Assembly: GCF_040802235.1 (NCBI RefSeq)
Contig: NC_133167.1
Coordinates: 46,671,001 to 46,735,000, forward strand
Origin: Manis javanica
Lineage: Eukaryota; Chordata; Mammalia; Pholidota; Manidae
DNA: 64,000 nt
Direction: 5' to 3'
The position numbers were made by a program, and so were the translations under genes. Positions 10,251 through 21,549 of the stretch are shown here, one piece after another (the first letter of the stretch is position 1; the number at the start of each line of letters is the position of its first letter). Below the pieces are notes generated by a model. It saw nothing but the letters and a program-made list of their open reading frames with translations, had not been told where the DNA came from and made no database searches.

Positions 10251-13200
10251 TTGTACTCCACAAATGAGTGAAATCATTTAGTACTTGTCTTTCTCCCCCT
10301 GGATTATTTCACTGAGCATAATACCTTCTAGCTCCATCCATGTTGTTGCAAATGGTAGGATTTGTTTTCTTCTTATGGCTGAATAATATTCCATTGTGCA
10401 TATGTACTACATCTTCTTTATCCATTCATCTACTGACGGACACTTAGGTTGCTTCCATATCATTGCTGTTGTAAATAGTGCTGTGATAAACTTAGGGGTG
10501 TATATGTTTTTTTGAATCTGTGATCTTGTTTTCTTCAGTTAAATTCCAGGAGTGGAATTCCTGGGTCAAATGGTATTTCTATTTTTAGTTTTGTTGAAAA
10601 ACCTCCATATTGCTTTCCACAATGGTTGAACCAATTTACATTCCCATCCAAGTGTAGGAGGGTTCCCCTTTCTCTGCATCCTTGCCAGCCTTTGTTCCTT
10701 GTCTTTTGGATGTTGGCCATCCTAACTGGTGTGAGGTGATATCTCATTGTGGTTTTAATTTGCATTTCCCTGATAATTAGCAATGTGGAGCATCTTTTCA
10801 TGGGCCTGTGGACCATCTGAATTTCTTCTTTGGAGAAGTGTCTGTTCATATCCTCCACCCATTTTTAATAGGATTATTTGCCATTTGGGTGTTGAGGAGT
10901 GTGAGTTCTTTATACATTTAGGATGTTAACCCCTTATTGGATATGTCATTTTTGAATATATTCTCCCATACTGTAAGATGCTTTTTTGTTCTGCTTATGG
11001 TTTTCTTTGCTCTACAGAAACTTTTTAGTTTGATGTAGTCTCATTTGTTCATTTTTGCTTTTGTTTCTCTTGCCCAAGGAGATGTGTTCAGAAAAAAGTT
11101 GCTCATGTTTATATTCAATACATTTTTGCCTATGTTTTCTTCTAAGAGTTTTATGGTTTCGTGACTTACATTCAGGTCTTGGATCCATTTTGAGTTTACT
11201 TTTGTGTATAGGGTTAGACAATAATCTGGTTTCATTCTCTTGCATGTAGCTGCGCAGTTTTGCCAGCACCAGCTGTTGAAGAGGCTGTCATTTCCCCATT
11301 GTATGTCCATGGCTCCTTTATCATATATTAATTGACCATGTGTAGTTGGGTTTATATCTAGACTCTCTAGTCTGTCCCATTGGTATATGAGTCTGTTCTT
11401 GTGCCAGTACCAAATTTTCTTATTACTGTGGCTTTGTTGTAGAGCTTAAAGTTAGGGAGCATAATCCCCCCAGCTTTGCTCTTCCTTTTCAGGATTGCTT
11501 TGGCTATTTGGGGTCTTTTGTGGTTCCAAATGAATTTTAGAACTATTTGTTCTAGTTTTTTGAAGACTACTGGTTGTATTTTGATAGGGGATTGCATTGA
11601 AACTGTAGATTGCTTTAGGCAGTTTGACATGGCCACTTTGACAATATTAATTCTACTTATCCAAGAGCATGGTATGTATTTCCATTTATTGGTGTCTTCT
11701 TTAAATTCTCTCATGAGTTTCTTGTAGTTTTCAGGGCATAGTCTTTCACCTCCTTGGTTAGATTTACTCCTAGATATTTTATTCTTTTGATGGAACTGAA
11801 TGTAGTTGTTTTCCTGATTTTTCTTTCTGGTAGTTCATTGTTAGTAAACAGGAATGCAACAGACTTCTGTGTATTAATTTTGTATCCTACAATTTTGCTG
11901 AATTCAGTTATTAGTTCTAGTAGTTTTGGGGTGGATTTTTTGGATTATTTTATGTACAATATGTCATGTGCAAACAGTGACAGTTTAACTTCTTCCTTAC
12001 CAATCTGGATGCCTTTCGTATCTTTGTGTTGTCTGATTGCCATGGCTAGGACCTCCAGTACTATGTTGAATAAAAGTGGGGAGAGTGGGCATCCTTATCT
12101 TCTTCCTGATCTTAGAGAAAAAGCCTTCAGCTTTTCATTGATAAGTATGATGTTAGCAGTGGGTTTGTCATATATGGCCTTCATTATGTTGAGGTACTTG
12201 CCCTCTATACCCATTTTGTTGAGTTTTATCATGAATGAATGTTGTATTTGTTGAATGCTTTTTCAGCTTCTATGGAGATGATCATGTGATTTTTGTTCTT
12301 CTAGTTGATGTGGTGTATTATGTTGATAGATTTTCAAATATTGTACCATCCCTGGAATAAATTCCACTTGATCGTAATAGATGATCTTTTTGATGTATTT
12401 TTGAATTCAGTTTGCTTATATTTTGTTGAGGATTTTTGCATCTATGTTCATCAGGGATATTGCTTTGTGATTTTCTTCTCTTCTGGTGTCTTTGTTTGGT
12501 GTTAGTATTACAGTGATCATAGAATGAGTTTGGAAGTATTTCCTCCTCTTAAATTTTTTGGGAAACTTTAAGGAGGATGGGTATTAGATCTTTTCTAAAT
12601 GTTTGATAAAATTGATCAGTGAAACCATCTGTGTCAGGGTTTTTTTCTTAGGTAGTTTTTTGATTGCCAATTCAATTTCATTGCTGATAATTGGTCTATT
12701 CAGGTTTTCTGTTTCTTCTGTGTCAGTCTTGGAAGGTTGTATTTTTCTAGAAAGTTGTCCATTTCGTCTAGGTTATCCAGTTTGTTAGCATATAATTTTT
12801 CATAGCATTCTTTAATAATTCTTTGTGTTTCTGTGGTGTTCATAGTGGTTTTCCTTTCTCATTTCTGATTCTTTTTATTTGTGTACACTCTCTGTTTTTT
12901 CCTGATAAGTTTGACTAGGGGTTTATCTATTTTGTTTATTTTTTTGAAGAACAATCTTCTCATTTCATTGATTCTTTCTATTGTTTTCTCAATTTTATTT
13001 CTGCTTTGATCTTTATTATGTCCCTCTTCTACTGATTTTGGGCCTCGTTTGTTCTTCTTTTTCTTGTTTCATTAATTGTGAATTTAGACTTTTTGTTTGG
13101 GACTGTTCGTCTTTCTTGAGGTGAGCCTGTATTGCAATATACTTTCCTCTTACAACTGCCGTCACTTCATCCCACAAGTTTTGGGATGTTGACTTGTTGT

Positions 13201-14040
13201 TTTCATTTGTCTCCATATATTGCTTGATCTCTGTTTTTATTTGGTCATAGGTCCATTGATTATTTAGGAGCATGTTGTTAAGACTCCATGTGTTTGTGGG
13301 CTTTTTCATTTTCTTTCAATTATTTATTTCTAGTTTCATACCTTCGTGGTCTGAGAAGCTGGTTGGTACAATTTCAGTCCTTTTGAGTTTACTGAGGTTC
13401 TTTCTGTTGCCTAGTATTTGATCTATTCTGGAAAACGTTCCATGTATACTTGAGAAGAATGTGTATCCTGCTGCTTTTGGGTGGAGTTTTCTGGTGTCTG
13501 TTAGGCCCATATGTTCTAATGTGTTGTTCAGTGCCTCTTTCTCCTTACGTATTTTCTGTCTGGTTGATCTGTCTTCTGGAATGAGTGGTGTGTTGAAGTC
13601 TCCTAAACTGAATGCATTGAATTCTATTTCCTTCTTTAATTCTGTTACTATTTGTTACACATATGTAGGTGCTCCTGTGTTGGGTGCATAGATATTTATT
13701 ATGGTTATATCCTCTTGTTGGACTGACTCCTTTATTATTATGTAATGTTCTTCTCTGGCTTTTGTTACTTTCTTTGTTTTGAAGTCTATTTTGTCTGAAA
13801 GAAGTCCGGCAACTCCTGCTTTTTTCTCCCTATTATTGTCATGAAATATCTTTTCCCATCCCTTTACTTTTAGTCCGTGTATGTCTTTCAGTTTGAAGTG
13901 AGTCTCTTGTAGGCATATAGATGGGTCGTGTTTTTTAATCCATTTTGTAACTCTTTGTCTTTGATTGGTGCATTCAGTGCATTTACATTTAGGGTGATTA
14001 TCAATAGCTATGTACTTGTTGTCTTTGCAGGCTTTATATT
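10250..14040 (-). pseudogene. L1 ORF2 remnant (endonuclease-reverse transcriptase), decayed
   Basis: L1 ORF2p nicks target DNA with an AP-type endonuclease and primes reverse transcription there. Recognisable pieces from N- to C-terminus are: an endonuclease tail with an intact SDH motif (13316-13510), the following linker (13016-13309), an RT block at about 11940-12000, a post-RT block containing [18 protein letters not shown] (11367-11714), a WIQDLNVS-type region (11041-11310), and a C-terminal block with [20 protein letters not shown] (10535-10858). These blocks lie in three different minus-strand frames, so there are at least two frameshifts plus stops. The catalytic FADD of RT reads FAHD (11963-11974). 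The copy is non-functional. Confidence 0.85.
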
Positions 14041-14439
14041 TGTGGTTACTAAATGTTCAAGGGCAGCTTCTTTACTATCTAACAGTCTAATTTAAATCAC
14101 TTATTATGCTATTTTAAACACAATCTAAATGTTTTATTTTTCTCCCTTCATTTCTTCCTCCTCCACTCTTTATATATTAAGTGTCATATTCTGTACCCTT
14201 TGTGTATCCCTTGATTGACTTAGTGGGTTGTTGATTTTATTTTCTATTTGCTTAGTAATTAGTTGGTTTACTTCCTTTACTGTGGTTTTATTTTCGCTGG
14301 TGACAGCTATTTATCCTTAGGAGCACTTCCGTCTATAGCATTCCATTTAAAATATACACTGTAGAGACAGTTTGTGGGAGGTAAATTCCCTCAACTTTTG
14401 CTTATATGGACTTTATTTAATCCCTGCTTCAAATTTAAA

Positions 14440-15195
14440 TGATTATCTTACCAGGTAGAGTATTCTTGGTTGGAGGCCCTTCTGTTTTATTTTATTAAAT
14501 ACATCATGCCACTCCCTTCTGGCCTTAAAGGTTTCTGCTGAGAAGTCTGCTGATAGCCTGATGGACTTTTCTTTATATGTCATCTTTTTTCTCTCTCTGT
14601 TTGCTTTTAATACTCTCTCATTGTCCTTGATCAAAGTTTTTAATTATTATATATCTTGGTGTTTTCTTCCTAGGGTCCCTTGTGTTAGGAAATCTGTGCA
14701 TTTCCATTGCCTGAGAGACTATTTCCTTCCCCATATTGTGGAAGTTTTCAGCAATTATTTCCTCAAATAGACTTCCTTTCCCTTTTCTCGGTCTTCTTCT
14801 CCTGGTACCCCTATAATGCGAATTGTTCTGTATGGATTGTCTCCACAGTTCTCTTATTATTCTTTCATTCCTAGAGATACTTTTTCTCTCTGTGCCTCAG
14901 CTTATTTTTTTTTTTACTGTTTTTTAATTTCTATTTCATTTACCATCACCTCTACCTCATCTAATCTACTTTTAAATCCCTCCATTGTATGTTTCATTTC
15001 AGATAATGTATTTTTCAAAGTTTCTATCTCTTTCTCAAAGTCCTCCCTGAGGTCTTGAATATTTTTCTGCAGCTCTTTGAACATATTTATTTTTTATTTT
15101 AAAATCTTTATCAAGAATATTGGTAATTTCTGTTTCACTTAGTCCTCTTTTTGGTGTCTGCTGAATTTTTATTTATACAAAATGTTTTTTCCATT
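14440..15195 (-). pseudogene. L1 ORF1 remnant (RNA-binding chaperone protein), decayed
   Basis: L1 ORF1p is a coiled-coil trimer that coats L1 RNA. The piece at 14443-14634 carries the conserved C-terminal-domain signature IRLSADFSAETFKARREW, followed by a QPRILYLVR stretch like the family's PRISYPAK region. Upstream on the minus strand (about 14800-15100) the reverse complement is rich in E, K, L and S, as expected for the coiled coil, but it is cut by stops. The limits are approximate. Confidence 0.75.
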
Positions 15196-16170
15196 TCATG
15201 TTTCTAGTGATCTCTATGATAATAACTTTTTGTAGGCAGATCCCTCTAGGGCCCAGAAGTTCTACTCTCTGGACCTACCCTGCACCTGAAGCAATGGCGA
15301 GGATCACAGGCATGTGGCACTGCCACCTGCTACGAGGAAAGAACTCTTTCTTGCTTCCTGGCTGCTGTGCCTGCCTCAACTGTCAGGTCTAGGGGGCTGC
15401 ATTCACAGGGAGAAGTATCTGCATTGTGACCCTGTAACTGCCATAGATGGGGCCATCCTCCAGCTGGCCTGGTGCAATAGCAAGTTCAGAAGTTGTGTGG
15501 ACTTGCTAGGAGGCTGCGTATCACAGTTTTGAGCCTCAGGGCTGCATTGCCAGCTAGGGGAATGGAGTTTCTGAAGCTCCTGAGAGTTCTGCATCTGCTG
15601 GGCTGAGTGTGCTGAGAAGGTTTTGTCTACCTGTCCTTTCTCCTGTGCAGCAAGCTCTGTGTAATTCTTGCACTGTTAGCACCCATCCGCTTTTGGGAAG
15701 TCTTTCAAAGTGCCTGTCTTTCTTTTGTCCCAGAACAGCCAGTTGTGCCTGCCTGTTTTTCACAAGCAGCTGGATCTCAGTCTCACCAAGTATTCTGTTT
15801 GTCTTTGCTTTCCATCATCATTATTTCTCCAGAGCACCATGTAATAAGGGTTCAAGCTACTGGAACAGTCTCCAGGACTGGTTGTATAGCAGGGACCTGT
15901 ATAGCAGGGCTTCTCCTACCTCCTCACTATGTGTCTCTTTCTCCTGCCTGTGAACTGGGGTGTGGAGACAGCTTGGGTTCTGCCAGATTGCAGCTTTGCT
16001 ACTTTTCTCTTTTCTATGAGGTCTTCTCTTTTTCCCCAGATGTAGGCAGTCTGTTCTCCAGTCTTTGTGTCGCTCTTTCAGGTTTAGTTGTATTTTCTGC
16101 ATTTTTGTGTTATATGTGTTTTTGGTAGCAGGTTTCTGCCTCACTTCTCACACCTCCATCTTTTCCCCCC
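15196..16170 (-). promoter_or_regulatory. 5' UTR / internal promoter region of the younger L1
   Basis: This ~970 bp is more GC-rich than the rest of the element and ends exactly where the older L1 resumes. L1 5' UTRs carry an internal Pol II promoter that starts at a YY1 site near base 1. The equivalent site here (plus-strand ccatctt at 16157-16163) keeps the core AAGATGG but reads AAGATGGAGG instead of the usual AAGATGGCGG. Its promoter activity today is unknown. Open frames here on either strand (for example 15609-15953 plus, 15857-16144 minus) are by-products of its composition. Confidence 0.65.
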
Positions 16171-17290
16171 AAGTCTATATTTTTGAGTTAGTGTTTTAGT
16201 TTTTTTTAGGTAAATACCCAGAAGTGGAATTGCTGGATCACTTGGTAGTTCTGTTTTTAATTTTTTGAGGAATCTCCATACTGTTTTTTTTAGGGTGACT
16301 TGCATTTCTTTTTTTGTAAATTTTTAAATTTTGTTTTCATTAATATACAATCACATGAGCAACATTGTAGTCACTAGGTTCCCCTCATACTGTTCTTTTT
16401 TTAATAGTGGGTGCACCAGTTTACATTTTCAACAATAGTGCATGAGGATTCCCTTTTCACTATACCCTTGCCAACACCTGTTATTTCTTGTTTTTTTTTT
16501 TATATTAGCCATTCTAATTGCTGTGAGGTGATACCTACTGCATTACAGTTTTGGTTTGCCTTTCTGTTGTGATTAGTGATATTGAGCATCTTTTCATGTA
16601 TTTGTTGGCCATCTGTATGTGTTCTTTGGAAGAATGTCTATTTAGATCACCTGCCTATTTCTTAATTGGATTATTTTTTCTCTGGTGTTGAATTGTATGA
16701 ATTCTTTATATATTTTGGATATTAGTGCTTATTAGGTATGATTTGCAAATATCTCCTCCCATTCATATATTGCCTTTCCATTTTATTGATGGTTTCTTTT
16801 GCTGTGCAAAAGGTTTTTAATTTTATGTAGTCTCAATTATTTATTTTTTCTTTTGTTGTGCATGCCTGAGGTGACAAATCTAAAAAAATATTGCTAAGGC
16901 CAATGTCTAAGAGTTTACTGCTTATGTTTTCTTTTCGGACTTTTATGGTTTCAGGTCTTACATTTTAAACTCATCTTGAATTTATTTTTGTGTATGGGGT
17001 AAGGAAGTGGTCCAGTTCCATTCTTTTGCTTGTAGCTATCCAGGTTCCCCAACATCATGTTGAATAGACTGTCTTTTCCTCATTGTATGTTCTTGCCTCA
17101 TTGTTTTAGATTAGTTGACCATAGAAGCATAAGTTTATTTCTGGGCTCTTTATTCTGTTCTGTTGATCTGTAAATTTATTTTTGTGCCAGTACCATACTG
17201 TTTTGATTTCTACAGCTTTGTAGTATAGTTCAAAATCTGGGAGCATGTTGCCTCTAGCTTTGTTCTTACTCAAGATGGCTTTGGCCATGC
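16171..17290 (-). mobile_element. Old antisense L1, 5' arm (continuation of 9212-9796)
   Basis: Resumes with 'taggtaaatacccagaagtg' and 'gaattgctggatcac', the sequence expected directly after the left arm. It runs on into ORF2 C-terminal sequence; the minus strand near 17106-17288 reads [16 protein letters not shown], the family's DFKLYYKATV.KTAWYW block. A ~95 bp insertion at 16292-16385 interrupts it. It stops abruptly near 17290, so it is 5'-truncated or deleted there. Confidence 0.85.
16292..16385 (-). mobile_element. Tiny 5'-truncated L1 3' end nested in the older L1
   Basis: The segment contains 'attaatatacaatcacatga' and 'gagcaacattgtagtcacta', the reverse complement of the younger L1's 3' terminus, with T-runs at its left end from the A tail. 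It is flanked by catactgtttttttt (from 16277) and catactgttcttttttt (from 16386), an apparent target-site duplication. Removing it restores the older L1's 'ccatactgttttt...agtgggtgcacc' reading. Length is about 95 bp. Confidence 0.75.
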
Positions 17291-17790
17291 ATGTCTTTAA
17301 ATGCCTAAAATTATTTTAAACACTTTTGATCAAATTCTTTTTGAAACAGATTACAGTTTTATCTTTCTGAAAACAATTTGAATATAACCTAGCATTTCCT
17401 GATGACTCTTGAGTGAATGTGTCAACTCTGCTGTACTCAGTAAGTCAGTGTGTGCTGAGGTCTAGAATTAGAGGATGTTATCTCTAACACTAAATGCATT
17501 AAATACCTCATCACCTCTAAGCCAGTGTATTTAGGCCTATGATACACTCTTGGCAGTTCTAATTTGCTTTATCTAATCTGTGACTCACTAGAAAATAAGG
17601 TTGCTACCCTACTTAGAATTTTAACTAAAATAATAATAAATATGCTCTGAGTGATGATCTGGGGTCTTTGCATGAAATACATGCATTTGACTAAATGAAA
17701 TTAGGTAAAAATCTATTCTGTCTGTATGGCTTTCTTTTCTTATTTTCCGATTCATAGCCATAAATGGGATAACTGAATTCTGTATACAAA
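17291..17790. other. Unique AT-rich spacer
   Basis: Lies between the end of the old antisense L1 and the left target-site duplication of the next L1. I recognise no feature. Confidence 0.5.
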
Positions 17791-18684
17791 AAATGCCAGT
17801 TTATAAAGAGTCACGTGCCTCAACAACAACAAAAAAAACCACAAATAAGCCAATTAAAAAATGGGCAGAGGAGCTGAACAGACAGTTCTCCAAATAAGAA
17901 ATTCAGATGGCCAACAGTCACATGAAAAGATGCTCCACTTTGCTAATCATCAGAGAAATGAGATATCACCTCACACTCATTAGGGTGACCAACATCTAAA
18001 AGACAGACAACAACAAATGTTGGCGAGGATGTGGAGAATGGGGAACCCTCCTACACTGCTGGTGGGAATGTAAGCTAGTTCAGCCATTGTGGAAAGCAGT
18101 ATGGAGGTTCCTCAAAAAACTAAAATAGAAATAGAAATACCATTTGACCCAGGAATTCCACTCCTAGGAATTTACCCTAAGAATGCAGCAGCCCAGTTTG
18201 GAAAAGATATATAGACCCCTATGTTTGTTTATTGCAGCACTATTTACAATAGTCAAGAAATGGAAGCAACCTAAGTGTACATCATTTGTGAATGGATGAA
18301 GAAGATGTGGTACATATACACAATGGAATATTATTCAGCCATAAAAAGAAAACAAATCCTACCAATTTCAATGACATGGATGCAGCTAGAGGGTATTATG
18401 CTCAGTGAAATAAGCCAGAAGAGAAAGACAAGTATCAAATGATTTCACTCATCTGTGGAGTATAAGAACAAAGAAAAAACTGAAGGAACAAAAGAGCAGC
18501 AGAATCACAGAACCCAAGAATGGACTAACAGTTACCAAAGGGAAAGGGACTGGGGAGGGTGGGTGGGAAGGGAGGGAGAAGGGGGAAAAAGGGGCATTAC
18601 AATTAGCATACATAATGTAGGGGGGTGGGGACATGGGGAAGGCAGTATATACAGAGAAGACAAGAAAAAATAAATGCCAGTTTA
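17791..18684 (+). mobile_element. 5'-truncated sense L1 with 13 bp target-site duplications
   Basis: The direct repeats aaatgccagttta at 17791-17803 and 18672-18684 flank an L1 body of 868 bp. It begins inside the ORF2 C-terminal coding region ('caattaaaaaatgggcagag', 'cacatgaaaagatgctcc', 'ccctcctacactgctggtgg') and continues into a 3' UTR with a long G-run tract (18552-18594) and 'gcagtatatacagagaagac'. The tail aaaaaat follows at once. Compared with the copies at 9914-10060 and 57016-57137 it lacks the last ~120-150 bp of the 3' UTR, so the source transcript probably ended early. ORF2 is broken by stops. Confidence 0.92.
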
Positions 18685-19334
18685 CAGGTAATACACCCCC
18701 CAGTATTTGTGCTTGGTTAATATGTACACTAATGCCTACAGAAGACTTTAATGGTAGAGAGGGCATTATGAGGTTTGCAATGAGGAAAATTATTACAAGT
18801 TTTCTAATTCGTTTGGAAAGTTCAAGAAAAAAGAGCTGTAATATATATTTATTTTGGATAAAACTATCATCAATGTTCACATCTTGTGTTTGCATTTTAT
18901 ATACACATCATTTGTAATTCATGTATTCTTATCATTGGGTTTAAGCCAGCCAGCCAAGCTTTTCATATATTAATATTGACTGGCTATTGGGTAATAGTCT
19001 ACACTGCATACTTCCTGCAATGAAATGATGAAAAGTGATCATGAAAAGTGCTATGATTTTGAAACTGGTGAATAAAAGAAATACCATTTCAATTTCCCCA
19101 CAGGGAAATCCCTGTTGGTATTTTAATTTGTGTATGAACTAAATATACAAAAGGAGAAGGAGAAAAGGTGATACAAGTCTTAGGGACCTTATTAATATTT
19201 AACATGAAGAAAAAATAATTCATCCATGAATTCTCCTAACATGGGCATCAGAGAATAAATGATCCTTGCACACAATATTAAAATTTATATTCACAAATAT
19301 ATAAATTAAAATATTTAAATAATATTCAATGCAA
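18685..19334. other. Unique AT-rich spacer
   Basis: Only scattered A/T-rich sequence with no recognisable repeat, RNA or exon. Confidence 0.5.
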
Positions 19335-19775
19335 ATAGTATTTTTGATCCAATTATTAAACTTCAAGAATTTGCCTTGGAAATAATAATGAACACAAAAA
19401 ATAAGTTTAAAGATTTCATCACAGCATAATTTATAATATTAAACAATGGAAAGCCTAAATAATAAAGAATAAATGAAAAATTAAACATAACTTCTACATA
19501 TTCAATTTTCATTGGAAAAATATCTAATGAGAGAAGAATGCTAAGAATTTAATGTGAAAATAAGACAGAGGACAGTGTGTGTGTATATAGCATGACCTCA
19601 ATTTTATTAAAAATTAAAATATATAAATAAGCATAAGTATATATGAATATGAAGGTAATGTCAACAGATGTCTCTGGATGGTAGAAATATGAGTAATTTT
19701 ATTGTGCTCCTCTGTTTTTTTCTCTATTTTTTTATATTGTGTCTGCATTAGTGTTAAAATGTTTTTTCCTAAAAA
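19335..19775 (+). mobile_element. Old L1M 3' end, sense
   Basis: The order of degenerate landmarks matches an L1M 3' end: 'aatttgccttggaaataata', 'catcacagcataatttataa', 'aacaatggaaagcctaaata', a 'tagcatgacctcaattttat' block, 'atgtctctggatggtagaaa', and a T-rich 'tctatttttttatattgtg' block. These correspond to the family's 'atcacagcattatttataat', 'acagtatgatcccatttt' and 'ggttacctctgg' landmarks. It is strongly diverged. Confidence 0.7.
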
Positions 19776-21549
19776 TATGTCTGAAAGCCAAAGAGACATT
19801 TATGAAAATACTAAAGCATAACATCTAAGAGATTTTTAAGAAAGATTTCACTTGAACTGAACTATGAATAATAAAAATTTTGATGACTTGAGTTTAATGT
19901 TAGTTTGATCAAAGAATATATGTGCTGAACAAAATTTATATGGAGAGCAATTAAAAGAACACTAACCTTTGAATGTAGCATATGTGATTCTAATCTCTAC
20001 TCAAGTTCTTTCACTAGAACACATTTATTTTCAGAGAAGTGAATTTCAACTAAACCTAAATTTAAAAAAAATTTAAAAATATTGAACTGAGCCATCATGA
20101 AAAGTTCAGCATGCAATTAAAAGTTTGTCATATAGCTCCTTAATATGCTTGCAGCAAAAATAAGAATGCATTGAAAATCTCAAATATTGTGCCAAGGAGT
20201 CAGTTGTTGTATACTCCACCAGTTTTGGTGTCACTGCAAGAATGTATCACCTTCTGAAAATAGTCCCCAAGATGTTTACCTTCTGTGTTTCTGCTTCACC
20301 TGCCCTAGCAACGCAGTCTCTCCTTTTTCTTTCATTGTGGTTTTGAGAGAAGTTCTAATCATCCATAAATAATTAGAATTCATCATAGCAAATATTCTAG
20401 TTGTTTAAATTCTAAATGATTGCTTGTTTTATGGTCTTGGTAATGTTCCCTGTAAAAAAATGAAATAATCAGTTCTGATAAGGTAAAATATTTTTGATTT
20501 GTCATTTAAAGCACAGAATGGTTAATTGAATTGGTTAAAAAAATTGTAGAGGCTCCAAATTATATCAGGCTTCATCCATGGGCCTGAGAACATGTGGCTG
20601 AATTGACTTCTTATAGGAAACAGCTCTAGTCACAAATTTTCCTTTTAACATATGGTCCATCATTTTGCAAAGGTGTTGTGGGTAAGGAGTGTCATTGAAT
20701 CAGCAGAAATCCATGCTCACACTAAAAATATCCTTTTAGATGTTTATTTCTACATCCAGAGAAACCCCTTCAGGTGAAACAAAATTAAAATGCTGATTAA
20801 AATTAATATTATAAATTTTATAAAATAAAATAGCCTAAATAGCAGAAAAAAAGGGAAATCCTCAGAAGTCAGAAATTAGACATAAATATAATCAACAGAA
20901 TTAGTAGGCCCTGGAGATGGCACTTGGCCACTTGTTCTGCTATCCCTGATAACTTAATTCTGGCTTTAAATGAATCATGAAAGTATCAGGTGATCTAACC
21001 TGAGGATCAAGGAGGGTATGATGTCAGAACAGACACATTCTCATAAAGCTGGGCTCATGTAAGAATGAAACTATCAGAGTGAACTAGGAAAAAAACACTC
21101 CTTAAAAAGAAACAGCGAAGAATGTGCCCATTTTAGCCTTGGCTGTCAGAAAGAGAAAACAGTCTCTCCTGAGAATTCTTAACCCCAAACTGCACTGTGT
21201 CAAGTTAGGGCAGACATTTGTATTGCTGTGTGATTAAGAAAATGAAACAAAGCAAAATGTGAAGCTAAAATTTGCATTTAAAACTCTTTCATGTTTGTAA
21301 TGCTCTCAGACACATGGCAGAAGGAAACACAAATCTTCTCTTGAGGAATATGCTATACTTTAAACATAGGACTCAAATATTTTCCACAGATAAAATTTCA
21401 AAAACATGAACTTATTAAAACATACACACACACGACAAAAAATAAATATACAAAGAGATGAATCTTTATTAGGGTCAATAAAAACAGCAAACAACAGAAT
21501 CAGACAATCAGAGATACAGAACATTAAATCAATGTGTCAGTATGTTTAA
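19776..21549. other. Unique AT-rich DNA
   Basis: I find no repeat family or credible coding segment. The GC-richer patch around 20187-20372 has a 61-codon open frame without recognisable similarity. Confidence 0.5.

Larger units (their letters stand above)
9914..16170 (-). mobile_element. Nearly full-length younger L1 retrotransposon, antisense
   Basis: About 6.25 kb. The 3' end is at left with a short poly(T) (9914-9921) and a 3' UTR; ORF2 and ORF1 remnants follow; a GC-richer 5' UTR ends at right in cacctccatcttttcccccc. That end is the reverse complement of an L1 5' terminus and contains a core like the YY1-binding start of L1 (AAGATGG). The left arm and right flank of an older L1 join if this element is removed, so it is a nested insertion. 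A clean target-site duplication is not visible because the target was TA-rich. ORF2 fragments in three frames and many stops show it is dead. Confidence 0.9.

Noticed and set aside
11754..12254. 166-codon plus-strand open frame, the longest in the window
   Set aside because: It runs opposite to L1 ORF2 and is an antisense shadow of the reverse-transcriptase region.
15196..16150. Several plus- and minus-strand open frames of 60-127 codons
   Set aside because: They lie in the GC-richer L1 5' UTR, overlap on both strands and resemble no protein family.
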